Source of the DNA: Stomorhina lunata
Lineage: Eukaryota > Arthropoda > Insecta > Diptera > Rhiniidae
Assembly (NCBI GenBank): GCA_933228675.1
Contig: OW121742.1
Coordinates: 106,098,940 to 106,162,939 of the forward strand
Length of the DNA: 64,000 nt
Direction: 5' to 3'
The stretch's first letter is position 1, and each line of letters opens with the position of its first letter. This document shows positions 35,101-48,620 of the stretch, one piece after another. The position numbers were made by a program, and so were the translations under genes. The notes below the pieces were generated by a model that saw only the letters and a program-made list of their open reading frames with translations, searched no databases and was not told the DNA's origin.

Positions 35101-35609
35101 TCGATGACTTAATATATCTTAAATTTTCAGTACTTTACAGGAGAAGGAAAAAACTTAATAAAATGTAAAACAAAAACGTTATAAGAAAAGTTTAAATGCA
35201 GTTTTTATTCAAAATAAATGATGAATTCAATTATAAAATAATTTTTTGAATTTCGGTTGATTTTAATGAGTAATTTAACTTAGGGCTTTTTGGTATTCAA
35301 ATTGTTGAAAATTAATGAAGAGATACGACTTTTTGTTATTAATTTAAAGTGAGAAGGAACAAAGATAATAATAAGCGATTTTTATTTTATGATTGTTGTT
35401 GTGGTTTGTTGTTGTAAACTTCGCCGACAATGAATATTAACATCATACTACCGCGGATAATGCAAGCAGGTTCAATTTAAAGTTGTTTGTTTTAATATAA
35501 GCCAAAAATATGTATTTAACTTGAAATGAGTTAGGGCTTTTTCTTTAAAAAATTTTTGAAATGAGTTAGAGCTTTTTCTTTCAATTACTGTAAATCAACT
35601 ATTCGTCAA
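35101..35609. other. AT-rich insertion between two LINE endonuclease fragments
   Basis: No gene seen. Contains 'gagttagggcttt' (about 35527 and, modified, 35563), a motif shared with 21545-21815, so it is probably itself repeat DNA that separated the two endonuclease pieces. Confidence 0.4.
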
Positions 35610-35860
35610 CATAGGGATCTGAATTTTTTAGAGGATGTGTGTTGGGGGTTTGTCTACCAGAATATGTAAATAACCCGATTTTGAAAAAAATGAGATACGA
35701 CCTTTCTATATTAAGCAATCGATATAAATCAAGAACATCAGTCAACAGAATCAGAACACCTCCTCTGCAAAGGGTTCGGATGTTCCAAGTGCTGATTCCT
35801 AAATATCGTGAGCCTATATTCAATACCGCTGTTTTTTTTATAAAAGAACATCTCATGTAA
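35610..35860 (-). pseudogene. LINE endonuclease N-terminal fragment
   Basis: The minus-strand frame (35856-35599) has 'YLGISTWNIRTLCRGGVLIL' followed by 'LTDVLDLYRL', the start of the retrotransposon endonuclease (TWNxRTL...L...L..Y..DI). It matches the damaged start at about 14990-15030. The remainder of the frame is unrelated sequence after a break. Confidence 0.75.
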
Positions 35861-36643
35861 TAAAAATCAGAGGCAAGAAATCTATTATTAAATATATTGT
35901 AGAGGAAATATTGACTTTTATTAAAGTATTTTGGATATTAAACACTTTTTTCCTCTCCTTAAAAATATTTTATTTGGTTCATAGTCGGTATTGATCCTTA
36001 TTTGACCATAGCTTCCATACAACTCAGCCCCGAAAACCACGCAGTTGAGAGAAGTTTTCTGAAAATCATGTTTTTTTTAGTATTTATTACGTTTTATTTC
36101 ATATGAAAATATATGTATATAATTTTGGATAATTTTTGAGTTACATTTAAGAAATTCGTTAATAAATGTAACATGAATATTTTTTTATTTTTGGGAAATA
36201 CTTAAACTATTTCTATAATCGTATACAAAAATATAAATAAGCCTTTATATTGTGATTATATAAATTTATGAATATTTTATGAAAACTAGGCTTTCAAAAA
36301 TCTTAAAATTAAATTTAATTAATTCTAGCTTTTTTACATAAATATAAAATTTTAGAAATTTTATTTAATTTAATGTAAAGACTATGTTACAATCTTTTGT
36401 TTTTTTTTTTAATAATATGAATAAATGATTATGTACAGGACTTAGAAATGATTTTATAAAAATGAAATGAAATGTACAAAAAAAGACGACTTTCAATATG
36501 TATAATGATTTTTATGACTTTTTCTAACTTTATTCCTAAGAACAATAAGTTTCCATTAAAGGTTCTAAATCTAAATATCTTTGCAAGAATAACTCAGTTA
36601 TTGTTTCATAATCACGAGAATCATCTTCGGATGGAATTAAAGG
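35861..36643. other. Spacer with the 3' flank of Ptip
   Basis: AT-rich; no gene supported. Bases 36470-36643 should include the Ptip 3' untranslated region on the minus strand. Confidence 0.4.
36529..36534 (-). promoter_or_regulatory. Candidate polyadenylation signal of Ptip
   Basis: AATAAA on the minus strand, about 110 bases downstream of the Ptip stop codon, a typical distance. Confidence 0.5.
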
Positions 36644-39600
36644 CTATTTGGATGATCCTTTATTACCACCACCACCATAGCTAAGATTATTATTATTGTT
36701 GTAGAGATAGGGTATAATATGAGGTTCTATTTCTAGGGTCTGTTTCAAAATGGAACTCATCACAAACTCGGTGGATACTATAGGACATTTGGGATTACCA
36801 AAACGTGTTAAGTCCACGCATAAATGCATGTCATTTGGACATGTTACTATTATATAAGATTCTGGTGATTGATTGTGTATCTCAGCAATGGCCTGAGAAG
36901 TACGCCTTTTCTCTTCCACTTTTCCGCCTGAGGATTCGATCATGCGTACAACTTCTGAGCGTGCCGGGAATACATCGGGAGTAACATAGAAATAACGTCC
37001 GGCAAACAAAGTGGAACGTGTGGTCGATTGCAGAACGGTGTCCAAATGAAATTTAAGATTTTCATCTACTGGTATGTACTGAATTTTATAATTGTCTGGT
37101 GGTAAAAACTTGCCAGCCTTGGCGCTTTCCACTACCCACTGGGATTTGAGCACGTAATCAACATGACATACTGCTTGAATAAGTTTACAGGTTCTACTCT
37201 CACAAGTCATTACCAAGTAAGTGGCATCCATGGGGTTGTCGACTACAATGCCACCAAGAGATCTAAAAGTAAAGACACATATAAAACATTATTTTCAATA
37301 TTAATTATATCCTTCCATGACTTTTACTTACAATACAGCCTTTTTGAGTGACTCAGGATCTGCCACTTGTGAAAACAATACTTTTGGTGGTTTGGCCGTT
37401 TGTGGATATTCAACACAGACAATTGTTTCGGGTAGTTCTTCTTGATATGGTGAAATTTTTTGTCGTTTAGCCTTTTCATAGAAGGGATCAGCCAAATATC
37501 GTTTCACGCGTTCATGTGCTTCTTGGGTAAGGTTAATAGGACCCTTCCAGGCAGCTAAAAAATATGAGAAGGATTTTTTTCAATAAATTAAAGAACAATG
37601 ATTATTTAAAATAAAGTAAAAAAATGGTATTTTGTTTAACTTCGATTATATCCTTAACCGCTAAGGTCAAACACATTTCATAACAATCACTTAAAAAACC
37701 TGAGAACGATTGCACCAACACTATGGGGATGACCCCTACGTATGCATTGTAATGGAACTAGAAAAAAGGTTGTGGGAAGGAGGATAGAGAGAGTATTATT
37801 GGTGGATATTCATAATTACAGGGGAAGACTGATGCAGGAAGTTTATTCCACATTTGTGCTGTGCTATTAAAAGTTCGTCGTGCGATAAACTGGAAAATCT
37901 ACTACAAAGGAATGAGCCGTTGTTCAATTGCCTGTGCTATGAAGAAATGTACGGGTTTCAGGAACAAAATTCCTAATTTCGTTTGAGCACATGCCATTAT
38001 AATACCACCCATAAATACAGATGAAGCAACATTGTCCGGAACGACCCCAATTGAATATTGTAGATAGGTCGGAATTTAGCGTATCATTCATGATTTGCAC
38101 TTTGGCATTGATCTCCAACATGCTTGGCCTATAGTTGAATGAATACGAATGACAAACGTTGCTATCATCTGCAAAAGAGTTGATAGTTTGACATAGAAGG
38201 TCATTTAGAAAAATAAGAAGTAGAGTAAGAGAAAGAACGGAGCCTTGTGGTACCGCCGAATTAATATTGAACTCGTCGGACGACATCCCATTTATGACAA
38301 CTCTTATAGAACGACACCATTTTTCCGATAAAAAGGCTTATACATCACCCGTAAAGCGGCCCCTACGAAATCAATCCTATCTTTTAGTAGGTTATTAGAC
38401 TCCAAATATTTGACAAGATGGTAATAAACAAAAACGAGGGAATACTACTTAAGTTTTAAGAAAAGTTAATTACTACTTATGTTTTGAGAAAAATTAATTA
38501 AAAGCTTAAAATAATAAAAACATGTAGAATCTCTTCCCTTACTTACCCATCAAATGAGGCACCAAACCATAATCAATACGGAATGGTGCCGTAATATTAT
38601 ACTGCTGATACTTTTGATTGTCATATTGTGACATTGTAGATAAATTTCCTATGGTAATATCACTTAGCCACAAAGAATTGACCACTGGAATGCTCCATTC
38701 TTTAGCTGCGTTAAACATTTCGCCCTCTAGTTTTTTACACACCAGCACCGTGTGCATTTTCGATAGATACGAAGTGTATATGGCGCCACATTCCTGCACC
38801 ATTTGCTTGATGCGATGTTCCTCTTCGGGCTCATAACCATTTGCTGCTATAATATGCCGTTCCAGCGGTTTCTGATAGCCAAATTGTGAGGGAAAGGGAA
38901 GGTGAAGAGGCTGCCAAGGAGGCAGTAATTGTTTTTTGAGGCATATATCACTTAACCAGTAAGCAGTAATGCAACGTTTAGAGTCTCTAAGGGCCTGCAT
39001 GACGACGCCATGTCTTTGGGTGCGGCATAAAACGTGAGTTACACGAGGACAATAGTTTTTCTCAATATCGCCACCAAATTGTCTTATAGTTTCCATCCAT
39101 ATGGGCAATTCTTCGCCATCGGTTTCCTCGTATTCTTCCACAATGTAGAAAGTGCAGCCGACCAAAAATAAATCTGGAGGAAGTTTTAGATTTGGATTAT
39201 GGCCATAAAATTGGGGACGTGGAGGCATGGGCAGTTGAGTAACTCTTCCTTGTTGTATAAATGCAGCTGGGTTCACGACGCCTGCCGGCACAGCAGTTCC
39301 AGGAGCTGTCACCACTTGCTGCTGAATTGTACCACCACTGACGGGATTGCCAGCGGCAACTACCAATTGTTGTTGAACAAGTTGTTGTTGCTGCTGTACA
39401 ACTTGTTGCTGTTGTTGTTGCTGTTGCACAACATGCTGCGGCGGTACACCAGCGGCAATGATATTGTTGACAGCTACTTGACCTGAGGCCGACATTTGGG
39501 TTTGCAATATGGGTCTACGCATTTGTTGTTGCTGCTGTTGCTGTTGTTGTTGGAGTAGCAAAAGCTCCTGCTGAGTTCTCGGTACTCCCACAACACTAGA

Positions 39601-40796
39601 AACAGTAGCGCCAGCAGGCGTAGCTCCAACTTGATTTGTAGGCTGCTGTAAGTTTCCGGCATTATGCTGCTGTGTCATCATTCTTAGAGTTCCTGCTGCA
39701 CTTGCCTCTGCCACCTGTTGTTGCTGCTGTTGCGTATGTATTGAATTCATTACACCCTGTTGATTTAGTTGTTGTTGTTGCTGCTGCTGTTGTTGTTGGC
39801 CCATTATTATTTGCTGTTGAGTTTGTTGTTGCTGCTGTTGTTGCATCTGTTGAGGTCCCGCTACTACAACTTGTGTTTGTTGTATTATTTGGGTTTGTTG
39901 TATGTTTTGAGATTGATTAGGATCTTGCATCTGTAATTGTTGTTGCTGAACTATGGTCTGTTGTTGTAAGCCTCCGGGTATTTGTGTTTGCATTTGCATC
40001 ACATTATTACCAGCAACTGTGCCTCCCAAACGGTTGCTTAACATATTAGCAAGAGCAGTTTTTGTTTTCAAATTCATTTGTTGCTGAGTTTGTGGCATAT
40101 TTGCCTGCTGCTGTTGTTGCTGTTGAAGTTGTTGGCCATCCATCGTGGCACCTTGATTTGGCATAAGGACAGTTTGTGGCGCCAATGTAGTTATAATATT
40201 ACCAGCACCTTAAAGGTTGAAAATATATTAGAAATGGGTTATGGTTTAGTTTTAAAAGTTAAGTTAGTCAATAAAATACTCTACATAGAATTGAACAAAA
40301 AAATATGCCTAGTTTTGTATATCGTCTAATATTTGAGAATATGACAAATTTAAATTAGATTCATGACAATTTTTTGCAAAATATTTTTCTGGTCAAATGA
40401 ATTTATAATAAAAGAAATTTAGAATTATGTAAATATTTTTTGTAATTGAAATTCTTCACAGCTGGAAAGGATCATATCTCAAAACATAAGTAGTAGGCGT
40501 AATCATCAATTACTTTTCTTTCCCATATGTTCGAATTATTCCATATAAAATAACATTTTTTAATAAATGAGTATCAAAATATTAGGCGTTTTATAGGCAA
40601 TATTTGACACCTTAGCCCTTTTTATATACATACAAAATAATAAAATTAAAAAGTTCTTACCTTGTTGGGTCTGTATGTTCTGACCAATTTGCTGAGCACC
40701 AGCCGGTTGTGTTTGTATTATTGTTTGTTGTTCTAAAACTTGACCGCCCGGCCCGGTTATGACTTGAACAGTTTGTTGAGGCTTTTGACCCAACAT

Positions 40797-40833
<37 letters not shown>

Positions 40834-43800
40834 AGCTGTACTCTTAATTGTTGTCTTTGCAACAACATCTGCTGATTTGGATCATTTGGATTGAAAACTT
40901 GTTGTTGAACATTAAGTTGCTGCTGTTGTTGCTGTTGCAACTGTTGTTGCGTTATGCTTACTGGTGCGCCACCAGCAATAACTTGTTGTTGAGTAATGGG
41001 CGTAAGACCTGGAGCACGATTACCTGCAGTTCTAACCACTACTTGTCTCTGTTGTTGTTGCAACCATTGCATTTGTTGTTGCTGCGTTAAACCAGCAGGC
41101 ATTTGACTTTGAACAATAATATGTTGGGTCGTGGGTCCAGCTGGTCGAGGCGTTGTTCCAAGAGCACTAGCAACGACATTAGGAGCTCCAGGCCTAGGCT
41201 GATAAGCTACTTGTTGCCGTACCATAACACGTTGTTTGGATTGCTGAAGTTTGGAAATATATTCAGCTCTTTTAATGGGATCCAGAGACATGAAATGAGC
41301 GTGAGTTTTATCATCTAGCTGTATAAGTTGTCGTTGCGGCTGAGGTGTACCTGGTGGAAGACCCTGTTGCTGCCACTGACCTGCAGGGCGTACAGTACGT
41401 ATGAATTGTTGCTGCTGTTGTGGTAATTGTTGTTGTGGGATGATTTGTTGAATTTGCGATTGTTGACCTTGTAGGGGTGATTGTAGGCCAGTAATTGAAC
41501 CGGGTGTTCCAGGTTGTTGTTGCTGTGCGGGACTTTGAGGAGACCAATGAGTTTGTTGGGCTTGAGCTTGTTGTTGCTGCGGTGACTCTTGTTGTATAAT
41601 AATTTGTTGTTGCTGAGCTAACTGTTGTTGTTGTTGAGGAGACTGTGGTGGAGGAGTCTGTTGGGTTAGTTGCTGTTGTTGTATTAACACAGTTTGCTGT
41701 AAAGGTTGTTGTTGCTGCTGTTGTTGTTGGGGTAAAATAATTTGTTGTTGCTGATTATCTATAAGCTGTTGTTGCTGCATTTGTAACTGTTTTTGCTGTT
41801 GTTGTTGTTGTTGAATCAGTAATTGTTGTTGTTGTTGCTGCTGCTGATGTTGGGGACTTTGCATTATTGTTTGCTGCTGTTGTTGCCCTGCCACTAACTG
41901 CTGTGGCAAAGTTTGTTGTATAATAATTTGCTGTTGTGTTTGCTGCTGGCCTATTTGTTGTTGAGGACTTTGTTGCAAAATCTGTTGTTGAACAATTTGC
42001 TGTTGTACTGGTTGTTGCTGTTGCTGGGATCCCACAACAATGGAATTTGGTTGCTGCTGTTGTTGCATTTGTTTTTGCTGAAATTGTAGTTGTTGTTGTT
42101 GTTGCAAGTATTGCAAACGCTGAGGATTATTAATGATTTGTTGATTAATAACAATTTGCTGTTGTTGTTGCTGCTGTGGAGAAACATTTGGTGGTTGCTG
42201 TTGTTGCTGCTGTAACAATATCCTTTGCTGTTGTTGTTGTTGAGGTGATTGTAGTAAATTCCCTTCTAAATCTACCAATTGCTGTTGTGTTTGAATTTGC
42301 TGCTGGGTTTGTATTTGTTGCTGAGTTTGTATTTGCTGTTGCTGCTGCTGTCTTTGAGCATATAAAGGTGGCGGTTGTTGATGTGATTGTTTGATTATTT
42401 GATTGGGATTCTGTTGTACTTGTTGTATTATTTGCTGTTGCCCTATTTGTTGCTGCTGCTGCTGCTGTTGTTGTTGCTGCTGGGCACTTTGCATTTGTGT
42501 TACATTTGTCTGATTGACAATAAAAAAATTTTGATTCTGTTGATTTTGTTGTAAAATTTGTTGCTGTTGTTGTGGAGTTAGTTGATTAAATTGCTGCTGG
42601 CTTATTATGTACTTGGGTTTATTTGGAGTTTGCGGAGTTTGGACGACATTTGTATTTATCACCTGCTGTATTTGTCCCGGTTGTTGTTGCTGCTGTTGTT
42701 GAGGACTTTGTATCTGTTGTTGTGTTATAATTTGCTGTTGGATCTGTGGTTGCTGCTGCAATTGTGGCTGACGTTGTTGAAGAATTTGTTGTTGTGGCTG
42801 TTGAGCCGTTGGAAATCCCGGTTGTGCTTGTATGGTTTGTTGTATAATTCTAACACCTCCTGGTCCAGTAACTGTAGTTATATTAGAAGAATGTTGTTGT
42901 TGCAGTTGTTGCTGCGTAGTGGAAGTAGGACTTGCAAATTGCAATTGTTGCTGTGTATTTTGTTGCAATGATTGTTGTTGTTGTTGTTGCAATTGCTGCT
43001 GATGTTGTAACTGCTGTTGTTGTTGTTGTGATGGTATTATAACTTGTTGTTGAATTTGAGGAGTTTGTTGCTGTTGCTGTGGTGATATCAAGCCTGGCTT
43101 TTGCTGTAAAATCTGTTGCTGTTGAATTTGGCCCATCTGTGGTTTCTGTTGCAATTGTTGTTGCTGTTGTTGAATGTTTATCAACTGACTTTGTATAATC
43201 TGTTGACCCTGAGCAGTGGCTGTATTTATAACTTGCCTTTGTGAACCATTGCCTTGCGTTGTAAGACCTTGTTGACTTACTGGACTTGTAATAATTTGTT
43301 GCTGTTGTTGTTGCTGCTGCTGCTGTTGTTGTTGTTGCTGCTGCTGTTGCAATTGTTGTTGCTTTAATTGTTGCGTTCTCATTATTAAAGATTCATGATT
43401 AGGACTTGGTGCTGAACGACTTAGGATTTGTGCCACCTGTACTGGATCTGTAGGATCAATAGGCTTTTGACTTGAGATCAATTTAGATTGTTGCTGATGT
43501 AATTGTGGTGATGGTGGTGCCGAGGGTGAAGCACGGTGTTGTGGAGATTGTTGTTGTTGCTGCTGTTGTTGTTGCTGTTGCATCTGTTGCATTTGAAGTT
43601 GCACCCTTTGGGGCTGTTGGAAAGGTTGTGGGGACATCATGTGCTGAGGTGACTGAAAATAAAGGTAAACGTTTTAATAATTAATATGTTTGAAAATTTG
43701 AACATGTCATTATAAATTACCTGTTGCTGCCTTTGTTGCGGTTGCCTAACCTGTTGCAGCTGTTGTCTCAATTGTTGCTGAGTCAAAAGAGTATTTTGCT

Positions 43801-46800
43801 GTTGTATACCAACCGCTCCTGGTGATTGTGGGGGAGGCGGTGGTGTCATTTGTGGTGCAGGGGATTGTAATTGACGGGGAGATTGTGGTGGCATCATGAC
43901 ATGTTGAAGACCAGTACCACTATTGGGAGCATTACTTAAAGATGGTGAAGGTGCCTGAGGGGAAGGCGAAGGGTTTTGTTGCATACGCGGCGATTGTTGT
44001 TGCATTTGCAACTGTTGCTGCTGCTGTTGTTGTTGCTGTTGAAGTTGTAATTGTTGTTGTTGGAGTTGTAATTGTTGTTGCATTAATTGCTGTTGTTGAT
44101 GTTGTATCTGACGTTGTAAAGCCTGCTGGTGTGGCGATAGACTTTGACCACTTTGAATTTGTTGTTGCAATTGCTGTTGTTGTTGTTGCAAATTTTGTTG
44201 CTGCCTTAGTATGTGCTGATGCAGCATTTGTGGTGACATGCTAATAGTTTGCTGTTGTGGTTGTTGGTTCTGAGAATTTGGGATTTGCTGTTGTTGGATT
44301 TGTTGAGGTTGTGGACTAGGTTGGGATTGGGGAGTCAGAGATGTTTGATGTGATGGTGACATTTGTATTTGGGAGTTATGTTGTGGAGATTGTCCCATCA
44401 ACTGTTGTTGGGGTTGTGGAGTGGTAGAGGGTGTTCTTGTTGCTTGGGGTGTCTGTCTACCACTGCCGGGTTGTGGTGTTCTTGGTGGTTGTGGAGTGCC
44501 TGTCGGAGTAGGAGTACGTGATTCCAAAAGAGGAGTATTTGTTGGGGTGGGAGTTTGTGGTGTTCTGGGTTGTTGCAACAATTGTTGCTGTAATTGTATA
44601 TTTTGTTGTTGCAGTGTTGATATGGTTTGAGGTTGTTGCTGCTGTTGTTGTATTTGCAAGTTCGCTACATTTGGTATAATTTTTTGTTGCAATATAATTT
44701 GAGGTGGTCCAGATGAAACATTACCCAAGGTCTGGCTAACAGTTTGGCTTGTTATTAACTGCGGTTGTTGTTGTTGCATCTGTAGCTGTTGTTGTTGCTG
44801 TTGATTTAAACTTCTGGGTCTAACGAAAACAATTTGGGATTGTTGTTGAGATAGCTGCTGCTGTTGTTGCATATTCTGTTGTGGTAAATTTTGCTGTTGT
44901 TGCTGCTGCAAAGGCAGCTGTTGCTGTGCTGGCGGTTGCTGTAGCGGTGACTGTTGTAAACTACTTGTTATAGCTGTTGATTCCATTGAAGACATATTTC
45001 CAGAAAAGGGTGAAGTTGTTGCCGTGGCTGGCAACTCACTTTTAGGCGTAGTGGGTGTGGATATCGATGATGATGTTGATGAGGAGGTAGTTGCGGTTGA
45101 ACTATTTGCAGTCTTAACATCTTTGGCGGCAGTTATTTGTACAGCAGCTGCTTGTAATTGAGACTTTATATTTGCAATACTTTGTGCAGCATCTAGAGAT
45201 GTAACGGAAGTCGATGATTCTGTTGCTTTGTCCAAAATGGGATCATCATCGAAGCCCAAAATGTTGGACAATGTTTGTTCAACAGTTGGCTGCGGCAATT
45301 GCGGTTGGGGTATTGGTAATTGCTGCTGTTGCGATGGTTGTGGCTGAAGTGTTGGCGGTGGTGGGGGTTGTGTTTGCTGTATTGCTTTTGGTGGACTATG
45401 CAAGACAGCTGTATTTTGTGTTGGGGGTGCCACTGGATTTAGAGGCAAACTCAATTTCGGTTTTTCTATAACCTTTAACAAACGAGGATGATAAATATCA
45501 CATGGTAATAATTTCTTTTGTCTCAGACTTTCTACAACCCAATCAGGTGTTACAATACTTATGCTTCCCTTAGGTAAAACACTGGCTTTCGTATAAGTCG
45601 CTCCTATAGCCATACCAGCTATTAAATGAGTATTATTTCCACTAAAATTGGAAGAAACCTGGGCGCCATGATAAGTTAACATGGCATATAGGCGTTTACG
45701 ATCACTGGGCGCTACGTTTACTATGGCTGCGGAAATATTTTTCATAAATCTTGCTTCGCTGGGATCAAATGCCTTTGTAGATGCTAATCTTCCCAGCTTG
45801 GCGCTATGTATAATCCATTGTTCTGTTACGGGAATTACAGTGTAGAGATCTAGATTCATTACCAATTCTTCTTCGGTATAATTTGGAGCGCAAATAAGAT
45901 GGGTAACCAAATCCGAAAGAAATATTTTGGATTGAGCTCCTCCATTTTTGAGTAATTGCTCGACCTGGAAGAAAGGTTAATTATTTATATAAAAAAGTAT
46001 AAGAATGAACAAAAAAGCTGATAAAACGATGAAACAAATCTAGATAAAGCACAAAGCGGCTGCTAGGATCTTAAATTACTTTAATTCAAAAGCTATTTTA
46101 TGGACAACAAGATTTTGATTTGGAGTTATAGAATCTTTTTAATATTAACCTATTAAAATACTACTTATAGTTTATCATATACATATGTATATTATGTTTT
46201 TAAAAATTAAAGCTCTGTATCTCCCAAACCAAAAGTTTCTTGCTAGAAATTTGTATACAGGTGATATTAATTGTTTTATGAGCTATAAAATTATTTAAGA
46301 TTTTCGTATTTACTTGAACAAGACGTAAGTCCAAAAAAGTAGATTAGATGTTAATGTACTAGTATATTATTATTACCTTATTTATTTAACACATTTTAAA
46401 GTAAACGGTAGTAATTTTTTATACTATCTCCATGTTCAACAATTTTTGTTTCATATTTTAATTCATTTAAAGGCATATTATAAAGATGTAACCCTTTATT
46501 AATATTATTATTCTACATATGTATTTTGCTTCATATGGGTTAATGTTTATAACATTTTAATACAAATTGAACCACCCTATTGTCAATTATAACAACAAAA
46601 ATAAAGTGTCAGTTAATGTCACAATAAGCGCCTTTTCTTGTTCTTTACAATTTTGCCAATTTTCTTTTTTTCTCGTTCATGGAGAAATTTTACCAACACA
46701 AAAATGATTTTTTTTTCTTGCCCACTTACCTCCTCATCCAAATTGCCAACAACAAAATAGCGTATATTTGCAAATAAATTATCACTTATTTTTAAGTTTT

Positions 46801-46804
46801 CCAT
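36644..46804 (-). CDS. Ptip: PTIP: BRCT and polyglutamine scaffold protein
   Basis: Six exons joined in frame: 46804-46730, 45964-43721, 43652-40661, 40208-38547, 37554-37332 and 37262-36644, giving 2,604 residues (Drosophila Ptip is near 2,300). PTIP is a nuclear scaffold of the Trr/KMT2C-D type H3K4 methyltransferase complex and acts in DNA damage responses. BRCT 1 (about 8-84) starts at 'NIRYFVVGNLDEEVEQLL' across the first junction and ends 'VTEQWIIHSAKLGRL'. BRCT 2 (about 95-185) has 'THLIAGMAIG' and 'VTPDWVVESLRQKKLL'. A glutamine-rich region fills about 225-2100, with longest runs encoded by mixed CAA/CAG. BRCT 3 and 4 (about 2114-2310) contain 'VTHVLCRTQRHGVVMQAL' and 'VVNSLWLSDITIG'. 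The C-terminal pair (about 2380-2580), by homology the phosphoserine-binding module, has 'SQWVVESAKAGKFLPPDNY'. Introns are 765, 68, 452, 992 and 69 bases. All junctions have GT-AG. No breaks seen. Confidence 0.95.
37924..38286 (-). pseudogene. LINE reverse transcriptase fragment in a Ptip intron
   Basis: Lies in the 992-base intron between Ptip exons 4 and 5 (37555-38546), in the same orientation as the gene. The frame reads 'FNINSAVPQGSVLSLTLLLI' (VPQGS box) and 'TINSFADDSNVCHSYS' (FADD catalytic box), then 'STIFNWGRSGQC', a Jockey-like palm region. It is only about 120 codons long, flanked by unrelated sequence and has no intact element ends. Confidence 0.8.
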
Positions 46805-47449
46805 GTTTTATAAAACATTTAAGACTGTTTCAATAAAGACACACAATAAAAATAAATCAATTCGGAAATTTTCTTTGTTGTTGTCGAAGAGCGTGTATTT
46901 TTTCTGCCGCCGGACAGTCCAAACAGAACAAAAATTTTCTTAAATCAATTTGACGGCCTTAAACCAACTTTCACACAAATATTATGCAATTAATTTATAA
47001 ATCATCTATACCAAGTTCTTTTTGAGTAATTTAAAGTATAAATTTATAAGTTTAACATAATTAAATTATAGATTTTCACGTAAAATTAAATTATGTTGAA
47101 AGAAATAAGAACGCCACACACAAAAAAACTGTGCTACTAAGAAAAATGGCGTGAAGTTGGTTGCTGTCATAGATAAAACACATAGATTGAGAACATATGT
47201 TCTACTAAGGCACCAAAAAAATGTGGTGAATAAATTAACTAAGGTGGTGAGCTCACATACAGGTACTGTGAATTCAACATAGTCATTTTGACAACTGTCA
47301 AATGAAAATGTAAACAAACAAAAATTATTTGTAATTGAAAAGGGTAAGTAAAGAAATTTTGTTTGTTTTTTTTTAATAATATTAAATAAATATATTCAGG
47401 TATGCGATGGTCATTTTTCGTTTTCAAATCGATCGATTTCAGACATATT
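46805..47449. other. Upstream region of Ptip
   Basis: AT-rich 5' flank of Ptip. A CG-containing stretch at 46888-46915 (near 'gaagagcgtgta' and 'ctgccgccgg') stands out and may mark the 5' untranslated or promoter area. Short frames at 47066-47427 are not gene-like. Confidence 0.35.
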
Positions 47450-48620
47450 TTTTAGCTAATTTTTGGTTATTTCCCCCAAATTTACTTTTTAAAATGTGAA
47501 ATTTTAAAAATTACCTATATAAATGGGAAATTATAAAAATTTTCTGTAAAAATGGGAAATTTTGAAAATTTCACCTAAAAAAGGGAAATTTTGAAAATTT
47601 CCCATAAAAAAGGGAAATTTTGATAATTTCCCATAAAAAAGGGAAATTTTGAAAATTTCCCATAAAAATGGAATATTTTGAAAATTTCACCTAATAACGG
47701 GAAATTTTGAAAATTTCCCTTTTTTATGGGAAATTTTCAAAATTTCCCTTTTTTATGGAAAATTTTGAAAATTTCCCATTTTTATGGGAAATTTTCAAAA
47801 TTTCCCTTTTTTATGGGTATTTTTCAAAATTTCCCTTTTTATGGGAAATTTTAAAAATTTCCCTTTTTGATGGGAAATTTTCAAAATATGACTTTTTTAT
47901 GAGAAATTTTCAAAATTTCCCTTTTTTACGGGAATTTTTCAAAATTTCCCTTTTTTATGGGTAATTTTTAAAATTTCCCTTTTTTATGGGAAATTTTCAA
48001 AATTTCCCTTTTTAATGGTAAATTTTCCTGTTTTATGGGAAATTTTCAAAATTTCCCTTTTTTATGGGATATTATCAAAATATGACTTTTTTATGAGAAA
48101 TTTTCAAAATTTCCCTTTTTTATGGGAAATTTTCAAAATTTCCCTTTTTTATGGTAAATTTTCCTGTTTTATGGGGAATTTTCAAAATTTCCCTTTTTTA
48201 TTGGAAATTATCAAAATTTGACTTTTTTATGAGAAATTTTCGAAATTTCCCTTTTTATGGAAAATTTTGAAAATTTATCATTTTTATGGGAAATTTTCAA
48301 AATTTCCCTTTTTTATGGGAAATTTTCAAAATTTCCCTTCTTCAAAATTTCCCTTTTTTAGGTTAAATTTTCAAAATTTCCCATTTTTACAGAAAATTTT
48401 TATAATTTCCCATTTATATAGGAAATTTTCAAAATTTCACATTTTAAAAAGGAATATTCAAAATTTCCCCTTTTTACAAGAAATTTTTAAAATTTCCCAT
48501 TTTTATGGGAAAATTTCAAATACTACGTTTTTATGGGAAATTTTCAAAATTTTTATTTTTATTGAAAATTTTTAAAATTTACCATTATTATGGGAAATAT
48601 TTAAATTCTGTATTGATTTT
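47450..48620 (+). repeat. AT-rich minisatellite, about 29-bp unit, with an orientation switch
   Basis: About 38 units of a roughly 29-bp motif, 'gggaaattttcaaaatttcc' plus 'cttttttat'. Units left of about 47715 read in the complementary sense ('cataaaaaagggaaattttg'), those to the right in the forward sense, so the array is a head-to-head inverted structure. The unit contains the dyad GAAATTTTCAAAATTTC. Open frames such as 47707-47964 are translations of the repeat. Confidence 0.9.

Noticed and set aside
34881..35168. Plus-strand open frame of 95 codons
   Set aside because: Antisense to the LINE endonuclease fragment, which has clear motifs on the minus strand.
39199..45471. Plus-strand open frames rich in Leu, Val and Ala opposite Ptip
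   Set aside because: Shadows of the CAA/CAG glutamine runs on the other strand.
47707..48575. Plus-strand open frames rich in Phe, Lys and Ile
   Set aside because: They are direct translations of the roughly 29-bp minisatellite and shift frame with every unit length change; no codon bias or start context.
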